37,487 bases of DNA from the NCBI GenBank assembly GCA_028718745.1, contig JAQULF010000009.1, positions 1 through 37,487 of the forward strand, read 5' to 3'. This document shows positions 29,583 through 37,172 of this stretch, one piece after another. The notes beneath the pieces are model-generated. The model was not told the DNA's origin, searched no databases, and saw only the letters and a list, made by a program, of their open reading frames with translations. Positions within the stretch are counted from its first letter, which is position 1, and every line of letters starts with the position of its first letter. This DNA comes from Patescibacteria group bacterium. Lineage in GTDB: Bacteria > Patescibacteriota > JACPGU01. The position numbers and the translations under genes are program-made.

Positions 29583-31037
29583 TCACGCGGCTTCCGCTAA
29601 TTTTTCTTTCGCGATAGCCACGATTTCCAGCGACTTCTTTGTTGCCCAGCCCGTATAATTCTCGGGCCGGTACATCAGTTCTATGACTTCAGACGGGATA
29701 CTACCCAGCGCTTCTTTTATATCGCCATCTTCTTCGGCCAGAACCTCGAGAACGATGATAAGCGGTACGCCTTCTTTTGTTGCTCGCGGAACCAGCTTTT
29801 CGTTCACTAGCTTGTGAGCGTCGCCGCGATATCCTGCCATCTGCAGAGCAATATAGATTGGCTCTGCCAAAATCAGATGGCTGCTCGATGCGAAGTTCTG
29901 TTGGCACCGATCGGCGTTGATGGTAATGCGACTCAAGAATGACACGCCTTGCTTGTTTGCTCGGTTCAGCGTGTTCAGTTGCTGCATGAGGTTCACGATG
30001 ATAATCGGGAAGTCACGCATTACCGAACTGCCGACCAGATTTCTCTGATGGTCGCTGATAAGAGTGTCGAGGACTTTGCCGAACTCGTTCTTAGTGCGAA
30101 TCCACATCCCCTCGAGGTTCTCGAAGTTGATAGGGTTGCGCTTCTGGGCCATTGTTGAAGAACCGACCTGGCCTTTCTCGCGCGCTTCGGCAACTTCTGC
30201 GATTTCAGTTCGCATGAGTCCTTGACCGTCGCGACCGAATTGTCCGAGCGCGGCAGAAAGCATGGCACATGCATGAAGGAAGTAGGCGAGAGGTTCCGGT
30301 GGAAGAATCTGGGTACTGATTGGCGCGGGCTTCAAGCCGAGGAGTTTCAGTACCCGTGCTTCGAATGTTATGTTGCCGCATTTCTCAGCGATTCCCAGGC
30401 CCACTTGTGCATTGTAAGCGCCAACGGCTCCTGATATCTTACCGACCAGCTCATTGCGCCGGTTTTCCATCATCTGCCAGTTGTACAGAATGCGATAGAG
30501 GATTGTCGAGAGCCAGAAGCCAACCGTGATCGGTAAGGCATGCTGGCCATGAGTCCGGCCGACCTGAATCTGCTCGGCTGTTCTCTCAATCATCTCGACG
30601 AGGCTCGCAACGACTTTCTTTATGGCGGGTTTCAGGGCCTTATCGTATGCCCAGATGTAGTGCAGTATCCGCCCGGTGTCGAGCACATCATAGCTGGTCA
30701 GAAATGCATGCGCCCAGCGTGCGAGCCTGTTGTTGCGCAAGATTCTGCGCTGGATGATGCGAACTACCGCCCCGATGTCGTGTTTCGTTTCCCTGCTTTC
30801 AACGCCGTCCACTTGCGTGGTAGTGATAGCGAGCATTCGCTTTCGCGTTTTCGGCGTCAGGAGCTTCGCTTCGGCGGTTGGTATCACGCCGATCTGGATC
30901 AGAACGCGGAGAACCGCGATCTCGACTAGTATCACGCCACGATACAGGTAGTCGTACCCGAAGATGCTTCGTAGCTGTTTCGGCTGATACCTCGGGTTTC
31001 CGGGCAGAGTCTTGTTATACTCCTTTCTTTTCAACAA
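29583..31037 (-). CDS. purB: Adenylosuccinate lyase (PurB)
   Basis: Fumarase/aspartase superfamily lyase that splits SAICAR to AICAR and adenylosuccinate to AMP. Marks are TKHDIG (84-89), GRTHGQHALPIT (160-171) and the superfamily signature GSSTMAQKRNP (292-302), where MP is replaced by MA. Length 484 aa fits. The start is TTG at 31037, with GGAAGGA 11 nt upstream. It is first in the operon, read from the promoter at 31140-31168 through a leader of about 95 nt. The codons are GC-rich, unlike the AT-rich core genes, which suggests acquisition of the whole operon. Confidence 0.93.
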   Translation of the reverse strand: MLKRKEYNKTLPGNPRYQPKQLRSIFGYDYLYRGVILVEIAVLRVLIQIGVIPTAEAKLLTPKTRKRMLAITTTQVDGVESRETKHDIGAVVRIIQRRILRNNRLARWAHAFLTSYDVLDTGRILHYIWAYDKALKPAIKKVVASLVEMIERTAEQIQVGRTHGQHALPITVGFWLSTILYRILYNWQMMENRRNELVGKISGAVGAYNAQVGLGIAEKCGNITFEARVLKLLGLKPAPISTQILPPEPLAYFLHACAMLSAALGQFGRDGQGLMRTEIAEVAEAREKGQVGSSTMAQKRNPINFENLEGMWIRTKNEFGKVLDTLISDHQRNLVGSSVMRDFPIIIVNLMQQLNTLNRANKQGVSFLSRITINADRCQQNFASSSHLILAEPIYIALQMAGYRGDAHKLVNEKLVPRATKEGVPLIIVLEVLAEEDGDIKEALGSIPSEVIELMYRPENYTGWATKKSLEIVAIAKEKLAEAA

Positions 31038-31113
31038 GCTGCATCACATCCTTCCGTTGTATTTTTATTTCAAAAAATCTTTTTTCGCTAATTGGAAAAG
31101 AGCAGAGGACCAC
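31015..31113 (-). promoter_or_regulatory. Possible upstream ORF in the purB leader
   Basis: The leader carries AAAGGAGGA 11 nt before GTG at 31113, opening a 32-codon frame (MVLCSFPISEKRFFEIKIQR...) that ends inside purB. A competing TTG at 31115 opens a 16-codon frame. A GAGGAC / GTCCTC hairpin overlaps this site. This may be a leader peptide controlling purB; evidence is only the strong site. Confidence 0.3.
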
Positions 31114-31139
31114 AAAAATATAGTCCTCCTTTCAGGATT

Positions 31140-31168
31140 ATTATACCGCACTAAGGCAAAAAAGTGAA
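31140..31168 (-). promoter_or_regulatory. Promoter for purB-purC-purE
   Basis: Minus strand TTCACT, 17-bp spacer, TATAAT. It lies back-to-back with the cca promoter. Confidence 0.65.
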
Positions 31169-31170
31169 TG

Positions 31171-31199
31171 TTTTATTATTTTATAAATTAAACTATAAT
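31171..31199 (+). promoter_or_regulatory. Promoter for cca, probably leaderless
   Basis: TTTTAT (weak), 17-bp spacer, perfect TATAAT at 31194-31199. The ATG at 31207 coincides with the expected transcript start. Confidence 0.5.
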
Positions 31200-31206
31200 A
31201 TGGAAG

Positions 31207-32673
31207 ATGACCAAAATCGAAAACCACTCCATAAAAATTGTAAGTATTTTAAACAAGGCCGGTTATACGGCCTATTTTGCCGGTGGGTATGTGAGAGACA
31301 AAATTATGAAGAGAAAGGTAAATGATATCGATATTGCTACGAATGCTAAACCTGCCGAAATTAAGAAAGTTCTCGATAAAAACAAGATTAAACACATTGA
31401 AATAGGAGAAAGTTTCGGCGTGATCGCGGCCGTAATTCCGCTAACTAAAAATACTAATGAGATTTTCGAGATTGCCACATTTCGGCAGGATTTCGGGGTA
31501 AGCGACTCCCGCCATCCGCAAAAAGTTAAGTTTTCGTCAGATCCCAGAGAAGATGCGGTGAGAAGGGATTTTACAATTAACGGCTTATTCGCCACCAATC
31601 AAAAAATATCCAATATCCAATATCCAATATCCAAACAATTTTCAATATCCAATACTCAATTTTCAATAATTGATTTTGTAGGTGGTTTAGCTGATATAAA
31701 ATCCAAAACCATCCGCTTCATCGGCGATCCCAATGAGCGAATCAAAGAAGACGCGCTTCGCATGATGCGAGCAGTAAGGTTTGCTTGTCAATTAGACTTT
31801 CAAATTGAGCCTAAAAGTTTTGAAGCCATTAAAAAAAATCACGATTTGATCAAAAAAGTTTCGCAAGAGCGAATCCGCGATGAGTTAAATAAAATTATGG
31901 CCTCAAATAGTCCAAGGTGGGGGATGGAACTACTGGACGAAACCGGACTTCTCGAATACATTATTCCGGAACTTATAGCTGGAAAAGATGCTCCACAACC
32001 TGCAAATTATCATTTTGAAGGAAGTGTTTGGAATCACACCTTGCTCTCCTTGGATAAACTAACTAAAGTGCCGACGGTTTTGAAAAATAAAGGCTATGAT
32101 CATGTTTTGGCTCTGGCGGTTTTGCTTCACGATATTGGCAAGCCGGCAACTATTATGCTGCCGAAAGAAACGGGCGATCGCATTCGCTTTAATAGCCATG
32201 ATGTCGTTGGCGCAAAGATGGCGGCCTCAATTTTACGCCGCTTGAAATATAGCAACGAAGAAACGGACAAAGTTTTTTGGCTGATCCGAAATCACATGCT
32301 TTTTTCTTCACTTTTTAAAATGCGTGAAGCCAAACGGATCAGATTTTTAACTCACCCTTGGTTCCCGGATTTACTCAAGGTTTTTTGGGTGGACGCAAAT
32401 AGTTCAGTCAGAAGTTTTAAGGGTAAACCGCTTCCTCCGGAGCTTTTTGCTTACAATAAGGGCAAAACATTTCTGGAGAAAGAAAAGAAGAAGCCTCGCC
32501 TTCCCAAACCTTTTTTGCGGGGTGAGAATATCATGAAAATTATGGGGATAACTTCCGGAAGCAAATTGGTTGGCGAGATCTTACGCAAGATTTATGACGC
32601 GCAGTTAGAGAAAAAAGTGAAGACGAAGAAAGAGGCAATGGATCTGGCAAAAAAGCTGTTGAAGAAAAAATAA
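31207..32673 (+). CDS. cca: CCA-adding enzyme / poly(A) polymerase family protein with HD domain
   Basis: Class II nucleotidyltransferase that builds or repairs the CCA end of tRNAs. Marks are YFAGGYVRDKIMKRKVNDID with catalytic D40 and D42, FTINGLF, the DFVGGLADIKSKTIRFIGDP motif, RMMRAVRF and the neck domain RIRDELNKIM. An HD domain follows (WNHTLLSL, LLHDIGKPA with H308/D309, FNSHDVVGAKMA), which may have phosphohydrolase activity. A tract of AATATCC words encodes KISNIQYPISKQFSISNTQF between the head motifs. Whether it adds CCA or poly(A) cannot be decided by sight. It is divergent from purB. Confidence 0.93.
   Translation: MTKIENHSIKIVSILNKAGYTAYFAGGYVRDKIMKRKVNDIDIATNAKPAEIKKVLDKNKIKHIEIGESFGVIAAVIPLTKNTNEIFEIATFRQDFGVSDSRHPQKVKFSSDPREDAVRRDFTINGLFATNQKISNIQYPISKQFSISNTQFSIIDFVGGLADIKSKTIRFIGDPNERIKEDALRMMRAVRFACQLDFQIEPKSFEAIKKNHDLIKKVSQERIRDELNKIMASNSPRWGMELLDETGLLEYIIPELIAGKDAPQPANYHFEGSVWNHTLLSLDKLTKVPTVLKNKGYDHVLALAVLLHDIGKPATIMLPKETGDRIRFNSHDVVGAKMAASILRRLKYSNEETDKVFWLIRNHMLFSSLFKMREAKRIRFLTHPWFPDLLKVFWVDANSSVRSFKGKPLPPELFAYNKGKTFLEKEKKKPRLPKPFLRGENIMKIMGITSGSKLVGEILRKIYDAQLEKKVKTKKEAMDLAKKLLKKK
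31604..31668. repeat. AATATCC word array inside cca
   Basis: AATATCC repeats about four times in tandem, followed by degenerate TTTTCAATATCC and CAATTTTCAAT words. It is in frame and sits between FTINGLF and DFVGG. Confidence 0.7.
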
Positions 32674-32694
32674 AATTAAGTAAAGTTAAATAAA

Positions 32695-33000
32695 ATGGAA
32701 AAAGATCTGGTTACAAAATTACACAAAAACTTTGAGGATTACGCTCACGATCAAAATGGGACGGAGTTTTGGTATGCGCGAGACTTGCAAAAACTACTCG
32801 GCTATAATGAATGGAGAAATTTCGAAAGCGTAGTTGAAAAAGCAAAAATAGCATGTTCTGGTGCAAAACAAGCCATTTCCGACCATTTTGTTGGCGTCAA
32901 CAAAATGGTCGACTTAGGGTCCGGAAGTCAGCGAGAAGTTAACGATATTATGCTTACTCGCTATGCATGCTATTTAGTTGGTTCAAAGCTCCTGCTTTGA
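32695..33000 (+). pseudogene. dinD: DinD/BRO-N gene fragment broken by a RAYT unit
   Basis: The first 95 residues match the DNA-damage-inducible protein D / BRO N-terminal domain: DQNGTEFWYARDLQKLLGYN, EWRNFESVVEKAKIAC, SDHFVGVNKMVDLGSGSQRE, VNDIMLTRYACYLV. Full-length relatives have about 270-290 residues. The frame then runs into the GTTGGTTC hairpin at 32977, adds SKLLL and stops in its stem. The sequence after the second hairpin (33639 on) does not clearly resume the gene, so the 3' part seems lost or decayed. Confidence 0.8.
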
Positions 33001-33638
33001 ACCATAAATGTACAATAACGAATTTAAAAATCATTTAAATAAAAATAAAATGTCTTCATTAAGAATTCATCAAGAAAATGAAAACGCTCCGCACTTTATC
33101 ACTTTAACTATAATAGAATGGTTAAACATTTTTACCCAAAAAGAATATTTTAATTGCGTAATAGAGTGTCTGAAGTTTTCTCAAAAGAATTTAGGATTAT
33201 TGCTTTATGAATATGTGATTATGACCAATCACATTCATTTGATTGTTCAAGCAAGGGAAGGCTATCAATTATCAAAAATAATTCAAAGCTTCAAACAATT
33301 TACTACAAAAGAAATACTTAAACTTTTAGAAACCGACAGAAGAAAATATATATTACGAATCTTAAACAACAGTTTTAGTAAGAGATCAGTCAATCAGATT
33401 TGGCAGGAGACAAATTATCCTGAATTAATTGAATCTGAAAAGTTTCTTCAACAAAAGATTGATTACATATATAACAATCCGGTTATCAAAGGATATGTAG
33501 ATGAACCACAACATTATCTTTATTCTTCTGCCAGAAACCGATATTTAGATGATAATTCAATCATTGAACTTGATAACTTAGTTTACGAATAAACTTCATA
33601 ATGTACATAGTGGTTCAAAGCAGGAGCTTTGAACCAAC
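32977..33638 (+). mobile_element. RAYT unit bounded by inverted GTTGGTTC hairpins (family 2)
   Basis: Left: GTT then GGTTCAAAGC-TCCT-GCTTTGAACC (32980-33003). Right, inverted: GGTTCAAAGC-AGGA-GCTTTGAACC (33612-33635) then AAC. Stems are perfect 10-bp and the two loops are exact complements, so the ends are full inverted copies facing outward. The unit of about 660 bp carries one RAYT gene and sits inside dinD. Confidence 0.85.
33008..33592 (+). CDS. REP-associated tyrosine transposase (RAYT), second type
   Basis: HUH/Y1 transposase of 194 residues. The HUH motif is in YVIMTNHIHLIVQ (H75, H77) and the likely nucleophile is Y153 in DYIYNNPVIKGYV. The C-terminal HYLYSSARNRY is typical of this RAYT group. 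It differs clearly from the RAYT at 1586-2230, which has a SEPGDYFIT N-terminus. It begins 5 bp after the left hairpin and ends 20 bp before the right one. It is intact, so the insertion could be recent. The ATG at 33008 or the Met at codon 15 may be the start. Confidence 0.93.
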   Translation: MYNNEFKNHLNKNKMSSLRIHQENENAPHFITLTIIEWLNIFTQKEYFNCVIECLKFSQKNLGLLLYEYVIMTNHIHLIVQAREGYQLSKIIQSFKQFTTKEILKLLETDRRKYILRILNNSFSKRSVNQIWQETNYPELIESEKFLQQKIDYIYNNPVIKGYVDEPQHYLYSSARNRYLDDNSIIELDNLVYE

Positions 33639-33762
33639 AAAGAAGAATTAAAAGCAAAATCAAATCCGAAAATAAGAAACTAACAAAAAATACGAAGAAA
33701 TTAAAATAAAAATATCATTGAAGAAAAAATAAGAGAGAGTAGAATGAAAATACAGAATGTAG

Positions 33763-33832
33763 TTGGTAGCAGGTAGTAGGTATTATGGATTTTGTTTTCC
33801 ATGCTACTTACTACATACTACTTACTACCAAA
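33763..33832. repeat. Imperfect inverted repeat of GTAGTA/TACTAC words
   Basis: TTGGTAGCAGGTAGTAGGTA on the left faces CTACTTACTACCAA on the right across a TTATGGATTTTGTTTTCCAT core. It lies directly before the NYN-domain gene. Confidence 0.6.
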
Positions 33833-33835
33833 TTT

Positions 33836-34351
33836 ATGCCAATTATCAAAAACAAGGAACAGCGCGTCGCCGTTTTCGTCGATGTGCAAAACATGTATTA
33901 TACCGCCCGCCATCTTTACCAGTCGAAGGTGAATTTTGGAACTATTTTAAAAGAGGCGGTAGGGGATAGAAAGTTAATTCGCGCTATTGCTTACGCGGTC
34001 AAAGCGCAAATGCCGGAAGAGAAATCCTTTTTTGACGCTTTGCAAAAAAGCGGCTATGAAGTTAAAACCAAAGACCTCCAGATTTTTCCGGATGGCACCA
34101 AAAAAGCAGACTGGGATGTGGGGCTGGCTATGGACATAATAAGGATGGCGCCCAACATTGATTCAATTATTCTAGTTAGCGGAGATGGCGACTATATTCC
34201 TTTAGTTGAATATCTACAAAATCATGGCAAATTGGTTGAAGTAGTCGCTTTTGGCAGAAGTTCCAGCCAAGCGCTAGTCAACAAAGCTGATGATTTTTTT
34301 GATTTGGAAAAAATTTCAAGGAAAATACTTTTGCGGTTTAGAACGAAATAG
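33836..34351 (+). CDS. NYN (LabA/DUF88-like) domain protein, probable RNase
   Basis: PIN-like nuclease fold. Acidic metal-site residues lie in VAVFVDVQNMYYTARHLYQS, KKADWDVGLAMDIIRMA and ILVSGDGDYIPLVEYLQNHG, the three hallmarks of the NYN/LabA group. Length 171 aa is one domain only. The ATG at 33836 (MPIIKNKEQRVAVFVDVQ) fits family starts. An ORF start at 33785 lies inside the GTAGTA inverted repeat and is rejected. RNA processing is likely, but no substrate is known. Stands alone on the plus strand. Confidence 0.9.
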   Translation: MPIIKNKEQRVAVFVDVQNMYYTARHLYQSKVNFGTILKEAVGDRKLIRAIAYAVKAQMPEEKSFFDALQKSGYEVKTKDLQIFPDGTKKADWDVGLAMDIIRMAPNIDSIILVSGDGDYIPLVEYLQNHGKLVEVVAFGRSSSQALVNKADDFFDLEKISRKILLRFRTK

Positions 34352-34372
34352 CGGGGTCTACGATATCTACAT

Positions 34373-34467
34373 CTACGAATTACGAATAGGTACAAATATA
34401 CGAATAAGAGATGAGGGAAAATTATTAGAAAAGAATTCGTACATTCGTAAAAATTCGTAATTCGTAG
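34373..34467. repeat. Inverted repeat with TTCGTAATTCGTA words
   Basis: CTACGAATTACGAAT (34373-34387) and its exact reverse complement ATTCGTAATTCGTAG (34453-34467). Additional ATTCGTA words lie between them. It fills the gap before the SNase-like gene. Confidence 0.75.
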
Positions 34468-34496
34468 TAACATACAAATACAAAAATTAAGAAGGT

Positions 34497-35159
34497 ATGA
34501 TTTCTCATCACAAGCACGGCATAAAACAAACATTGGGAGCTTTTTTAGTTGTACTAATTGGCTCCGCAGCTTTATTTTTGGTTATTCGGCCAAACCTTTA
34601 TTCTGTTGCTTCAGAAAAAAAAACTTATGTTCCGCCTGAAGGCATTTTATTAAGCCTGCCCGATACAGACAAGATTGATACAAGCGAAAAGATAACAACC
34701 GAGCCAAATGCAAAATCTCGAGATATTTATATTGCTCAACCGCAAGGCTTGCCATTATTCAAAGTTACTGAAGTTGTCGATGGAAATACTATTATTTTAG
34801 AGGGAATATCCCGAATAAGATTGATTGGTATCAAAGCCCCTGATCAAGATGAAGAGTTTGGCATAGAAGCTACCGATTTTCTGAAAGCCTTGGTTGACCA
34901 GAAGGAAGTTTATTTTCAAATTGATGAAAAAAACCCGCAAGATGAATTAGGCAGATTGCGAGGAATTATCTATATTGATAAAAAGAATGTGAATATCGAA
35001 ATTTTAAGAGCCGGATTTGCCCATATTTTTCCAACCACGCCTTCCATCGTGGGTTATGATGATTGGGCTTATTTTGAAAATGAAGCCCGTGAAGCAAAGA
35101 GGGGATTATGGTCGGGAGAAAAACCCAAACTAAAAGACATTCTTAAACCATCGTTTTAA
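34497..35159 (+). CDS. Membrane-anchored thermonuclease (SNase-like) domain protein
   Basis: An N-terminal anchor (about residues 10-32, QTLGAFLVVLIGSAALFLVI) is followed by a polar linker. An SNase OB-fold domain then runs from about 85 to 205: FKVTEVVDGNTIILEGISRI, RLIGIKAPDQDEEFGIEATD, DELGRLRGIIYIDKKNVNIE, ILRAGFAHIFP and EAREAKRGLWSG. The position of the usual Asp in 'RLIGIDTPE' is Lys here (GIKAP), so nuclease activity is uncertain. The domain would face outside the cell. The ATG has AAGAAGG very close upstream. It is the last gene before the ftsAZ region's unknown gene. Confidence 0.88.
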   Translation: MISHHKHGIKQTLGAFLVVLIGSAALFLVIRPNLYSVASEKKTYVPPEGILLSLPDTDKIDTSEKITTEPNAKSRDIYIAQPQGLPLFKVTEVVDGNTIILEGISRIRLIGIKAPDQDEEFGIEATDFLKALVDQKEVYFQIDEKNPQDELGRLRGIIYIDKKNVNIEILRAGFAHIFPTTPSIVGYDDWAYFENEAREAKRGLWSGEKPKLKDILKPSF

Positions 35160-35275
35160 TCTACTTTTTAGATTGATATAAACCTTATCGCAATTTAAAA
35201 ATTTTTCTAAATTTTTGTCCGCAATTTCGTTGGGATTAAATTGACTCTGCCCCAATAAGGGCAAGGAGGTATCTC

Positions 35276-35650
35276 GTGGCAAAAAAACAAGGATTTACGG
35301 TAGTATTTAACTCCGGGTATGGCGGGGTGATTAAATTAAACTTCCTGCTTCCGACTCAAAACAAGGTCGGAAAATGGGCAAAAAGGATCCATGAGAAGTG
35401 GAGTGATTCAATGGGCCGGAAGGTTTATGCTAGAATCTTTCGGGCCATTATGGAAGATGGCGGATTTCTTATCTGGATCATGATGGAAATCAAGCCACCA
35501 AAACCCGATGAAGCAATCATCATCAAGGAACAATTTGTTATAAAAAAGGGCCCGGGCGACCTATTCATCATCAAAAAAAGCCCCTCTCGCAACTTTCTAA
35601 CGGGGAGATTCATAAAGAATCCCCATACAGTTTCTATCGAGACGGCTTAA
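35276..35650 (+). CDS. Hypothetical protein, 124 aa, GTG start
   Basis: No family recognised. The GTG at 35276 follows AAGGAGGTATCTC, a strong Shine-Dalgarno sequence that fixes the start. A short TGCCC-CAATAA-GGGCA hairpin lies directly before it. The protein begins MAKKQGFTVVFNSGYGGVIK. It has an amphipathic middle (KVGKWAKRIHEKWSDSMGRK, VYARIFRAIMEDGGFLIWIM) and a basic, beta-like end (EQFVIKKGPGDLFIIKKSPS). No membrane segment is clear. A terminator follows. It has the same cassette style as the genes at 15112 and 5680. Confidence 0.62.
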   Translation: MAKKQGFTVVFNSGYGGVIKLNFLLPTQNKVGKWAKRIHEKWSDSMGRKVYARIFRAIMEDGGFLIWIMMEIKPPKPDEAIIIKEQFVIKKGPGDLFIIKKSPSRNFLTGRFIKNPHTVSIETA

Positions 35651-35677
35651 GCCCGAACCGTTCCTCTACAACGAAAA

Positions 35678-35713
35678 GGTGCTTCTGCTAATAATGCGGG
35701 GCACTTTTTGTTT
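35678..35713 (+). terminator. Intrinsic terminator of the 35276-35650 gene
   Basis: GGTGCTTCTGC pairs with GCGGGGCAC (two G-U pairs, one bulge), followed by TTTTTGTTTT. Confidence 0.65.
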
Positions 35714-35816
35714 TCCCCAAAAAATCTCCTTTCAAATATAAAATGTTTTAATTATAATAAAAGCATTACTCCTATTGGTCAAAAAATAAAAATATAATGT
35801 AGGCGGATTTTTTAGC

Positions 35817-37073
35817 ATGGCTTCTCAAAAAAAACAAACCAGCGTCGGCATTGACATAGGCAACACTTTTGTGACAACCGTTGTCATGACCCAAGATAAA
35901 GAAACCGGTGATTTGAATATCATCGGCCATGCGCAATCATTAAGTACCGGCATGCGCAAAGGAATGGTGGTGGATATTGATGAAACGGTCTCCGCTATTT
36001 CTCAATCGCTGGAAGAAGCTGAAAGAATGGCTGGCGTTCCAATCGAGCGAGCCTTGGTTTCTATCGGCGGACAGCAAGTTAGCTCATCCAATAGTCGTGG
36101 CGTAGTAGCCGTATCGCACGAGAACGGTACGATTGTCAAAGAAGATATTGATAGAGTAATAGAGGCCGCCAAAGCTTTTTCTATGCCGGCCAATCGCGAG
36201 GTAGTACATGTTATTCCGCGCTCATTTATCGTCGATGGTCAAGAAGGAATCAGAGACCCTTTGGGGATGAAAGGAATCAGGCTTGAGGTAGACGCGCATG
36301 TTATTACCGCATCTTCTCCGGTAGTCAAAAATATTCTAAAATGCGCCTATCAAACCGGAGTTGATATCGAAGAAATGATATCTTCCTCTCTGGCCGCATC
36401 TCGCGCAGTGACTACCCGAAAGCAAAAAGAAATCGGAGTTGTGGTTGTGGACATCGGCGGAGGCGGAACCAATATCGCTGTTTTTGAAGAGGGAGAGGTT
36501 TTCTATACCGGCTTTGTTCCAATTGGCTCAAGCCACATAACCAATGACATCGCCATAGGGCTCAAGGCTTCGATTGAATTTGCCGAAAAGGTAAAAGTTG
36601 AATACGGCGCGGCCACTACTAATCATATTGCGGAAAGAGATTCTATTAATCTTTCGGAAATTGATCCTGAAATTGAAAAAGGATCGGTCAGCAGAAAATA
36701 CATTGTGGAAATTATTAACGCAAGATTGGAAGAGCTTTTTCAAATGGTCAAAGACGAATTGCGAAGGGTTGGCAGAGATGGATTGCTTCCGGCCGGAGCG
36801 ATTATTACCGGCGGTGGAGCGAAGATTGAAGATATTGCCGAAGTGGCTCGCGAGACATTGAGGCTTCCCGCTCAAGTAGGCAAGGTGGTTGAACCGATTA
36901 TATCAATTGATACCGGGATTTTGGATGATCCGTCTTATTCCACCTCTATCGGCCTTTGCCTCTGGGGACTTGATCTTTATCGCGATCAAGCGTTGATGGG
37001 AGGAATCATGAACAGTATCGGGAGAGTGGGAGGAGTGCTTGGTAAATTAAGTAGGGTTTTTAGAAAAAAATAG
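35817..37073 (+). CDS. ftsA: Cell division protein FtsA
   Basis: Actin-like ATPase that anchors FtsZ to the membrane. Phosphate-1 motif is VGIDIGNTFVTTVV; the 1C domain follows (MRKGMVVDIDETVSAISQSL, ERALVSIGGQQVSS); phosphate-2 is VVVVDIGGGGTNIAVFEEGE; the adenosine motif is AGAIITGGGAKIEDI. A basic amphipathic end (GGVLGKLSRVFRKK) is the expected membrane-targeting helix. The 418 residues are full length. The ATG at 35817 has no clear Shine-Dalgarno sequence. It is followed by ftsZ after 133 bp that include a separate promoter. Confidence 0.97.
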   Translation: MASQKKQTSVGIDIGNTFVTTVVMTQDKETGDLNIIGHAQSLSTGMRKGMVVDIDETVSAISQSLEEAERMAGVPIERALVSIGGQQVSSSNSRGVVAVSHENGTIVKEDIDRVIEAAKAFSMPANREVVHVIPRSFIVDGQEGIRDPLGMKGIRLEVDAHVITASSPVVKNILKCAYQTGVDIEEMISSSLAASRAVTTRKQKEIGVVVVDIGGGGTNIAVFEEGEVFYTGFVPIGSSHITNDIAIGLKASIEFAEKVKVEYGAATTNHIAERDSINLSEIDPEIEKGSVSRKYIVEIINARLEELFQMVKDELRRVGRDGLLPAGAIITGGGAKIEDIAEVARETLRLPAQVGKVVEPIISIDTGILDDPSYSTSIGLCLWGLDLYRDQALMGGIMNSIGRVGGVLGKLSRVFRKK

Positions 37074-37101
37074 TCAATTTTTCGCTTAAAATAATAACTA
37101 T

Positions 37102-37130
37102 TAGACAAAGCTTAAAAATTATGCTATATT
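37102..37130 (+). promoter_or_regulatory. Promoter for ftsZ
   Basis: TAGACA, 17-bp spacer, TATATT, between ftsA and ftsZ; leader of about 70 nt containing a family 3 GC-rich hairpin. Confidence 0.55.
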
Positions 37131-37172
37131 TGGCTTAAAAGGAAATTTTGTTTAATTTTTATATATAACAAA

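Noticed and set aside
28017-30951. Long plus-strand ORFs across the purine operon, including one of 365 codons at 28561-29658
   Set aside because: These are antisense frames kept open by the high GC of purE, purC and purB; they have no family match, while the minus strand encodes clear enzymes.
31030-31160. Purine riboswitch in the purB leader
   Set aside because: The conserved loop and junction sequences of the purine aptamer are not present.
33639-33760. Possible 3' remnant of dinD after the second RAYT unit
   Set aside because: A short open stretch (NKEELKAKSNPKIRN) exists but does not match the part of DinD expected after RYACYLV; several stops follow.
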